A DNA stretch of 64,000 bases, from the NCBI RefSeq assembly GCF_914767665.1, contig NC_059504.1:45601720-45665719 (forward strand), read 5' to 3'. A program made the position numbers and the translations under genes. Below the pieces are notes generated by a model that ran no database searches, was not told where the DNA came from, and worked only from the letters and a program-made list of their open reading frames with translations. The stretch's first letter is position 1. The number at the start of each line of letters is the position of its first letter. The DNA is from Harmonia axyridis (taxonomy: Eukaryota > Arthropoda > Insecta > Coleoptera > Coccinellidae). Of the stretch, positions 57,826 through 64,000 are shown piece by piece.

Positions 57826-57894
57826 TGTTTACATAGTATTTAATAACGATCGTTTGAGATTCTTTCAGTTGGTTTTAACAACTCATAATACACT

Positions 57895-58235
57895 ACGCCG
57901 AGCTGTTCCTACCAAATACTGAGCATGACCTGGAACCGTGAATATTCAGTTTGACCGTCGAAGTGGAATCATGGCCGGGATATCCCCATGATTTTCTACG
58001 CTGGGGATTATCGTAATGAATCCATTTTTCGTCTCCCAGTCACAATGCGATGTAGAAATATCTTCCGTCTTTGCCTTGTAAGCTGCTGTTACAAGCAAAC
58101 AAACGCGCTTCAACATCTCTCGGCTTCAACTCGTACTGCACCCAATTTCCTTATTCCTGAATTATTCCAATGAGTTTCAGGCGTCTTGAAATGGCTTGTT
58201 GCGTCACTCCCGATGATCCTGACAATTCTTGTTAT
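57895..58235 (-). pseudogene. Mariner transposase fragment
   Basis: Minus strand matches the central part of the relic at 18380-18650: ISRRLKLIGI, then VQYELKPRDVEAR, and PGHDSTSTVKLNIHGS-like, with frameshifts. It is the same mariner group, reverse orientation. Confidence 0.85.
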
Positions 58236-58720
58236 CTCCGCTAATACTGATAATATAGATCTCTGAAATTCAAACATTATACAGTCGCTTTTTTACGTAG
58301 AATCTGGTGGCGTGTTCGTCTTTAATTACAATTATTTACATTTAATTACAATTATCGACAAACCTGGATTTTCGTCAACACTTGTTGACGATGGAGCAGA
58401 GTCTGAATAACAATTAATTAAACAAGCCATTGCTCTGCTTACATAATATTTTTTCCCGTCACAAGACAACGATCAATACACGAAACTATTCATTATCCAT
58501 TTCAAACAACAACAAAGCATCACTCAACCTTCAATATCTGGATCCTGACTCAACTTTATGTTCCGAAATTTGGACAAACATTAACATTTGAAGTTTTATG
58601 AGTGACGTGATATTCTAAATCCTAATAATTCACCCTAGTGAAAGGTAACTATTAAATATGATTAAAGAAAACATCGTTTATGGCACCCAAAAGACGTCAG
58701 TAATTGAGCTGAGTCAAGTA

Positions 58721-59647
58721 AAGGGTGTTTTTTAGAGCTATAGATATTTGAATTGCAATAAAACAACGATGGATTATTCGATTGTCATGAATTTCATTTA
58801 TCCGCAAGATAATCTTGTGGAATTACATTTTAAGTATGATTTCTGGCATATGACCGCCACGGCTGGCTCAGATGAAGTCCAATCTGGACGTCCAATTTTC
58901 GATGACTTTTTCCAACATTTGTGGCCGTATATCGGCAATAACACGGCGAATGTTGTCTTCCAAATGGTCAAGGGTTTGTGGCTTATCCGCATAGACCCAT
59001 GACTTTACATAGCCCCACAGAAAGTAGTCTAGCGGTGTAAAATCACAAGATCTTGGAGGCCAATTCAGAGGTCCAAAACGTGAAATTAGGCGGTCACCAA
59101 ACGTGTCTTTCAATAAATCGATTGTGGCACGAGCTGTGTGACATGTTGCTCCGTCTTGTTGAAACCACAGCTCCTGGCCATCATGGTTGTTCAATTCAGG
59201 AATGAAAAAGTTAGTAGTCAAGGCTCTATACCGATCACCATTGACTGTAACGTTCTGGCCATCATCGTTTTTGAAGAAGTACGGACCAATGATTCCACCA
59301 GCCCATAAAGCGCACCAAACAGTCAGTTTTTCTGGATGTAACGGTGTTTCGGCATCCACTTGAGCATTAGCTTCATTCCAAATGCGGCAGTTTTATTTGT
59401 TGACGTAGCCATTCTACCAGAAGTGTGCTTCATCGCTTATGGACGTAGTTCGCGATACGTATTCCGCACAGAACCATTATTTTCGAAATAAAATTGTACT
59501 ATTTGCAAGCGTCGTTCAGGCGTGAGACTATTCATGATGAATGGCCAAACCAAACTGAGAATAAAACACTTGACAGCAGTTAAATCGGTCACCATCTTGA
59601 ACAGTAATGCCAACTTAAAGTTATATACATCGAAAAAAAACACCCTA
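58721..59647 (-). mobile_element. DD41D mariner-like element copy D, internally deleted
   Basis: Flanked by TA (58719-58720, 59648-59649), with AAGGGTGTTTTTTAGAGCTA and CACCCTA ends. The 163-codon minus frame (59359-58868) holds LWAGGIIGPYFFKNDDGQNV, WFQQDGATCHTA and DYFLWGYVKS. Deletion junction CTACGTCCATAAGCGATG, like copy B. Confidence 0.92.
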
Positions 59648-59888
59648 TATTTAATTATTTCAAACAACAACAAAGCATCATCCAACCTTCAATATCTGGA
59701 TCCTGACTCAACTTTATGTTCCGAAATTTGGACAAACATTAACATTTGAAGTTTTATGAGTTATGAGTGACGTGATATTATACTAAATCATAATAATTCA
59801 CCCTACTGAAGGATAACTATTGAATATGATTAAAGAAAACATCGTTTATGGCACCCAAAAGGCGTCAGTAATTGAGCTGAGTCAAGTA

Positions 59889-60771
59889 AAGGTTTTTTTC
59901 CAGAGCTATAGAACTTTAAATTCCAATAAAACAACGATGGATTATTCGATTGACATGAATTTTATTCATCCGCAAGATAATCTTGTGGCATTACATTTTA
60001 AATATGATTTATGGCATATGACCGCCACGGCTGGCTCGGATGTAGTCCAATCTGGACGTCCAATTTTCGATGACTTTTTCCAACATTTGTGGCCGTATAT
60101 CGGCAATAACACGGCGAATGTTGTCTTCCAAATGGTCAAGGGTTTGTGGCTTATCCGCATAGACCAATGACTTCACATAGCCCCACTGAAAGTAGTCTAG
60201 CGGTGTTAAATCAAGATTAAATAAAGATCTTGGAGGCCAATTCATAGGTCCAAAACGTGAAATTAGGCGGTCACCAAACGTGTCTTTCAATAAATCGATT
60301 GTGGCACGAGCTGTGTGACATGTTGCGCCGTCTTGTTGGAACCACAGCTCCTGGATATCATGGTTGTTCAATTCAGGAATGAAAAAGTAAGTAATCATGG
60401 CTCTATACCGATCACCATTGACTGTAACGTTCTGGGCATCATCGTTTTTGAAGAAGTACGGACCAATGATTCCACCAGCCCATAAAGCGCACCAAAGAGT
60501 CAGTTTTTCTGGATGTAACGGTGTTTCGACATACACTTGAGGATTAGCTTCACTCCAAATGCGGCAGTTTTGTTTGTTGACGTAGCCATTCAACCAGAAG
60601 TGCGCTTCATCGCTTCATTGCACTATTTGCAAGCATTGTTCAGGCGTGAGTCTATTCATGATGAATTGCCAAACCAAACTGAGAATAAATCACTTGACAG
60701 CTGTTAAATCGGTCGCCATCTTGAACAGTAATGCCAACTTAAAGTTATATACCTCGAAAAATAACACCCTA
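59889..60771 (-). mobile_element. DD41D mariner-like element copy E, larger deletion
   Basis: Flanked by TA (59887-59888, 60772-60773); the left end has lost part of the GGGTG (AAGGTTTTTTT). The longest transposase frame in the window (60593-60009, 194 codons) has SDEAHFW just upstream, WFQQDGATCHTA and DYFQWGYVKS, but an insertion of a few codons precedes LTPLD. The deletion extends further towards the N-terminus than in B and D (CAAATAGTGCAATGAAGCG). Confidence 0.92.
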
Positions 60772-60773
60772 TA

Positions 60774-61779
60774 GATTGGACCCGCAGAAAATCAAAAGTA
60801 GATAAAATTCATGAAAAGCACTTTGAAGCTAGAGGCTTTACAAACCTTAGTGGAGAAAATGAAATGTCCGAAAAGGTGAAAGATTACTGTGACCCAATCT
60901 AAAAGTGGATTGTAGCCACGTCAACCTTAACCACAGGGATTATGCAGTCCTCGCAAATTGGTTCTCGATTCGGAATCAGGTAATGAAAAAGACGCCCAAT
61001 TGTATAGGATAATCGAGATCCGATTCTTTCGGTTCTGAGCTCGATAAAAAAAACTCTAGAACTCACGTCCTGAATCGTCCTATAGCAATTAGTAGGGCCT
61101 CAAGGTTTCCAGATCTTGGACGACATGAGAAGATTGTTGGAAGAGATGGATAGGGTTGATCTAACCCCAGAATTAAGCTAGAAAGTCGACAAAACTGGAT
61201 TTTCAACTGATTGAACGTTGGAAGAGATGAAATAGCGAATGTTTTTATTCTAACAGGTTAAACTAATACTGGAAAATTCGATTTGAAAATTATGATTCAG
61301 GTTTGGAATTTGTTGATGATATGTTTTTTATTGGTGGCTTCAGGTAACTGATTAATATTAGGATTATTATGTTATATATTAATGTAGAAAATTCTAGCTA
61401 GGACTCTTTATTTGATCAAGAAACTTTGTGCATTTTGCGAATGATTCAAGCTGCCAAGTTGAGCGTCCAGTCTTTCATATAAAAATACAGGGTATATGTA
61501 GTATTTAACCAGTCGATGACGCAATTTCATGTCCAACTATTCGTTTTTTAGAAGTTTCTTCATTCGCCCAAATGATCATGTAGCATACTCTCTTCTTGAT
61601 CTTATTTCTATGTCTGTGTCTAGACTGTCAGTTATTCATCATCTCGAGTTATTGATTTTCTTCACTTATTTTATTCTTAAATCATGTCTGCTGTTATATT
61701 ATGCTCTTATGATCTTTGTTTTTTCATATTAATTATTTTGACATTTGACAAGAGAAACCTATGTCATCATATTGAGCGA
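60774..61779. other. Intergenic DNA
   Basis: No gene or repeat recognised with confidence. Confidence 0.45.
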
Positions 61780-63110
61780 TTTACGCTTCAACAACGCATT
61801 GAAATTGTTGAAATTCACTACAAAAATGGTGAAGATTTTGCAGTAGCAGTTCGCATATTTACGTCGTCGTGAAGCATCTTCTCAGCCAGCAATAAAGAAA
61901 CTGGTGAAAAAATTTGAGCTGAAAGAACAAGTTAGTGATTTGAATAGAAGCCGTGTGCGTTGCTTAAGAAAAACTGATCTTGTTGCTCTGTGTGGTGTTG
62001 AGGAAGACCCAGGTGTGTGGATTATTCGTTGATTTTGGAAATCAATCAAAGGACATCACCCCATATTTATCATAAAGATTTAGGTCTTAAGGCTTTCAAA
62101 GTTCAGTTAACACAAGAACTCAAGCCGGTCGATCAACAGCAACGTCGTATCTTCACTGATTGGACCCTAGAAATGCAGTGATGAGGTCCATTTTCACCTC
62201 GGAGGATACGTCGAAAGCATAAAAGTCGTATTTGAGGCTTGGAAAAAACAAGAATAATTCTTGAAAAGCCTCTTCATTGCTTAAAATCTCACTGGAAGAG
62301 GAGACAAGATGCATGCAGACCTCGCATGCATCTTGACCTAAAGACCTATTGTGCATCCTCAGTTTGGCAATAATATCTCAATGAACTTTATCACTTTTCT
62401 GATGGATACTTCCATCGCTTGTTCCGACTTGAAAAACCAAGAACCAAGGTGTTTTCCGGAGCACGGCTTCACATTCGCATAGCATGTGTTTGGCTGTCTC
62501 AGTGGCTTTTAGACAGAAGCGTCTTTAGGCAGAGTGTCCTCAGATGCTCTTCCTATGTTTTCAGATGATACCTCACAGGACAGTGTCTCATGAGCGCGTC
62601 TGTCAGTTTACTCAATTCCTGTTTACTGAGTGAGAGAACTTTTTTAGTTCAGCTTGTTGAGTAGGAGAGAAGTTACTTGGCCTGTCTTTGACTAATGATT
62701 GTCCGCCAGAGCGCAAGCTTCCTCTTTCGTCCCCATTCCTTGATTGCCATCGCTTGATGACTGTCTGAAAAGCCAGAAAATGGCTCTGGCCTGGTGAAAG
62801 AGATTGACCACCCTTCCCTGGCCAGTCAGTCTAGCTAATAAGGTTGACCTGGTTCTTTTCTCCGAGTACGTTAAAAGACGTTTTACATTCCCAGACTAAC
62901 TTTGATTTAACTAGACTTTTTTCTTTGGGGCCACGTGGAAGATAAGGTCTATAGCAATGCTCCACAATCGAATCAAGACCGTGAAGATGGAATTCGTGCA
63001 GTAATGGAAGATATACAGCCGTACCTAAATGTGCAAAATGGTCATGGAAAATTTCATAAAAAAAGATATGAGGCTGCAACCGATGCCGTGGTGACCATTC
63101 AGCTGAAATA
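61780..63110 (+). pseudogene. Family M3 mariner-type transposase relic, interrupted by a LINE
   Basis: Part one (61780-62160) reads RFTLQQRIEIVEIHYKNGED, then KKLVKKFELKEQVSDLNRS with frameshifts and a QLTQELKP-like end. Part two (about 62900-63110) reads LDFFLWGHVEDKVY and GIRAVMEDIQPYL. The catalytic centre is missing, and a minus-strand LINE fragment lies between. Confidence 0.8.
62165..62870 (-). pseudogene. Third LINE type, 3' fragment (I/R1-like Cys/His end)
   Basis: The minus strand shows a GHCPVRYHLKT-like block with a CLK..ETAKHMLCECE-like continuation at about 62450-62600, then RMHNRSLGQDACEVCMHLVS at the end. It resembles the Cys/His C-terminus of the RNase H-bearing LINEs but is a different family from 42701. 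Frameshifted. Confidence 0.7.
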
Positions 63111-63129
63111 GTTTTCCACCTATAACTCT

Positions 63130-63676
63130 TTACAAGAGAAGAATACGCTTAGCATAGGCAGCCTTCGGCAAACTGAGTTTCATCTTTAAGGACAAAAATA
63201 TTCCTCTACACTTAAAACACAAAACCTACGACAGCTGTATATTACTTGACTTAGGGTCTAGAAACTATGGCAATAACGAATTAAGTGGCAGAACAACTGA
63301 GAGTAACTCAAAGAGACATGGAAAATATTATGCTGGGTATAAGCTTGAGGGACAGAATTCCGAACACCGAAATACGAAAAAAGACCAGGGTAACTGACAT
63401 CATGAGCAGAATAGCGAAACTTAAGTGGCAGTGGGTGGCACATGTAACAAGGCAGAGTGTGGAGAGATGGTCACACAAAGTGACGTTTTGGAGACCTCGA
63501 GAGGCGAAAAGAAGCATAGGAAGAACGAGAAAAAGATGGATAGACGACATAGTCGATGTAGCTGGCAAGCAATAGATGAGAACAGCAAAAGACAGAGAAG
63601 CATGGAAAAAACTGGAAGAGGCCTATGTCTGACACTGGATTAAAGAGGGCTGAAGAAGAAGAAGAAGAAGGCGAAG
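63130..63676 (+). pseudogene. RTE/Jockey-like LINE 3' end
   Basis: Reads AFGKLSFIFKDKNIPLHLKH, KTYDSCIL (frameshifts), then EQLRVTQRDMENIMLGISLR, TRVTDIMSRIAKLKWQWVAH and RSIGRTRKRWIDDIVDVAGK, the standard reverse-transcriptase C-terminus of these LINEs. It ends at a (GAA)n tract, 63654-63676. At least two stops make it inactive. Confidence 0.9.
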
Positions 63677-64000
63677 AACAGCTCTTAACAATGAGATTAT
63701 CATCCATTGATTTCTCTTAAAATACACTCGTTTTTTTTTCAATATTAAAATGAAATCCCTTATTAGAAAACTCTTCAGTATAGATTGGTTCAAACGGATT
63801 GATAGGGTTCAGCTACCGATTGTTATTTAATAGTGTAACATACTGCAATCCAAGCAGGATTAAATCTCTCTAGCACTCAATTCGAACAATCTCGTTCAGT
63901 TTTACGTCTGCCAGAACAATGGCCATTTCCAATTGAATAATCGGGTCGATAGATCATCATCGATGCTGGGATAGGTCGTTGCCACCTGCAGCGGTGTCAT
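63677..64000. other. Intergenic DNA at window end
   Basis: 63685-63770 resembles 56200-56290. No gene seen. Confidence 0.4.

Larger units (their letters stand above)
58500..60771. repeat. Tandem duplication of about 1.16 kb, each unit carrying a DD41D mariner derivative
   Basis: About 58500-58720 and 59658-59888 are near-identical (CAACAACAAAGCATC, GGATCCTGACTCAACTTTAT, GAAAACATCGTTTATGGCAC, GAGCTGAGTCAAGTA), and each is followed immediately by a mariner derivative in the same orientation. So host flank plus element were duplicated together. Confidence 0.85.

Overview
This 64 kb window is AT-rich nuclear DNA of an insect, most likely a beetle. The genes have short GT-AG introns and long repeat-filled intergenic spaces. 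The beetle assignment rests mainly on a CRF-like diuretic hormone gene whose two alternative last exons encode one non-amidated DH37-type peptide and one amidated DH47-type peptide, an arrangement known from tenebrionid beetles. The species cannot be named from the sequence.

Layout. 0-3.5 kb: an orphan exon, a mariner remnant and a decayed RNase H-bearing LINE, then the last exon of a poly(ADP-ribose) glycohydrolase gene on the + strand. 4.2-5.7 kb: a nearly perfect 1.5 kb palindrome. 6.2-15.5 kb is the gene-dense core: COP9 signalosome subunit 6 (-, five exons), a C9orf85-family zinc protein (-), a DIABLO-like mitochondrial protein (-), then a + strand tandem array of five Mpv17-family genes (four complete, one truncated) and a GSKIP-domain gene. 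17.6-25.2 kb: the diuretic hormone gene (-), with repeats in its introns. 25.2-48.8 kb: mostly foldback elements, mariner derivatives, LINE fragments and a tRNA-derived SINE. 48.8-50.0 kb: a ZAD/C2H2 zinc-finger gene (-). 50-64 kb: transposon debris, including an LTR element inside a LINE, four LINE types or copies, and a tandem duplication carrying mariner derivatives.

The window is dominated by palindromic elements that begin CAGGGTG or a close variant and sit between TA dinucleotides, and by internally deleted DD41D mariner elements with TAGGGTG ends that also sit at TA. The repeat content therefore looks like non-autonomous Tc1/mariner-type families that insert at TA, often nested in one another.

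The core genes are mostly unrelated housekeeping functions (protein deneddylation, mitochondrial membrane, GSK3/PKA scaffold); no operon-like logic is implied beyond tight spacing and one shared promoter region. No rRNA gene, functional tRNA gene or CRISPR array was seen. Boundaries of decayed repeats are approximate; splice sites were read by eye from GT/AG and frame.
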